From: Patescibacteria group bacterium
Lineage (GTDB): Bacteria; Patescibacteriota; Microgenomatia; UBA12405; JAHJSD01
Assembly: GCA_018830585.1 (NCBI GenBank)
Contig: JAHJSD010000072.1
Span: 1 to 11,837, forward strand
DNA: 11,837 nt
Direction: 5' to 3'
Position 1 is the first letter of the stretch; every line of letters begins with the position of its first letter. Of the stretch, positions 11,731-11,837 are shown piece by piece. The notes beneath the pieces were generated by a model, which was not told where the DNA came from, ran no database searches, and saw only the letters and a program-made list of their open reading frames with translations. The translations under genes and the position numbers were made by a program.

Positions 11731-11828
11731 CACGATGGTATGATTATAGAACAATTGACTGGTCTTCTGAACTTGAATATCCAGAGTTTACAACAAAGGA
11801 AGTAAATAGATTTTTAGCCTCAAATTAA
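11724..11828 (+). CDS. Possible 34-aa ORF or gene remnant
   Basis: The ORF runs from ATG to TAA: MLARWYDYRTIDWSSELEYP and on to NRFLASN. Its first nine codons are a diverged copy of the 28-bp motif, read in the frame that gives L-A-x-W-x-D-[YF]-R-T. The remnant at 7975 shares W-x-D-[YF]-R-T-x-D-W and Y-P-E. Similar peptides from diverged DNA suggest the motif was once the start of a small gene. No function is known, and it may be a remnant. Confidence 0.35.
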   Translation: MLARWYDYRTIDWSSELEYPEFTTKEVNRFLASN

Positions 11829-11837
11829 GGAAATCGA

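Noticed and set aside
10861..11756. Integron with attC sites
   Set aside because: No GTTRRRY/RYYYAAC pair fits around the GNAT genes and no integrase is present; only the cassette-like pattern is kept.

Overview
The window looks like a low-G+C bacterial chromosome segment using the standard code (TGA is a stop). Small genes, tight overlaps, extended -10 boxes sitting about 6 nt before start codons, a RAYT-type transposase, a T/P-rich secreted protein and dispersed short repeats suggest a Patescibacteria (CPR) genome, possibly Microgenomates. This is inference from recollection; no rRNA or other marker is present to prove it.

Layout. Bases 1-827 hold no intact gene: one copy of a ~165-bp dispersed repeat, two fragments of unrecognised ORFs, and a fragment that resembles the N-terminus of RecA. 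Bases 828-3501 are a compact six-gene minus-strand operon, in transcription order: small HNH protein, MTH538/ThsB-type TIR protein, three-helix membrane protein, PIN-like nuclease, HEPN-like protein with an R-N-x3-H motif, and a 110-aa conserved unknown. Successive genes overlap by 4, 8 and 19 bp or lie 5 and 24 bp apart. I know of no described defence system with this gene set, and it is the strongest candidate here for a new one.

A LexA-type repressor is divergent from this operon across a promoter region of about 70 bp. It is followed on the plus strand by a C5-cytosine methyltransferase, a ThaI-like type II restriction endonuclease and a Vsr mismatch endonuclease. A convergent small XRE regulator with an inverted repeat over its own start closes the island. 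The repressor is therefore placed to couple both the new operon and possibly the restriction-modification genes to DNA damage. By eye the window holds one CGCG and no GCGC but over a dozen CCGG, which fits a CGCG-cutting enzyme.

Bases 6600-8105 contain a secreted T/P-rich protein gene cut short at a 9-bp tandem repeat, then a repeat array and the RAYT transposase. Bases 8105-9812 encode a two-gene minus-strand operon of unknown function (small membrane protein plus 479-aa protein). Bases 9813-11837 carry a second copy of the ~165-bp repeat, a methyltransferase C-terminal fragment, and two unrelated GNAT acetyltransferases. The two GNAT genes share the same ~125-bp 5' flank and the same 3' motif, so they look like exchangeable cassettes. 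A 28-bp motif recurs about seven times in both flanks and never inside the 828-6600 island, suggesting that the island entered a repeat-rich hypervariable region.
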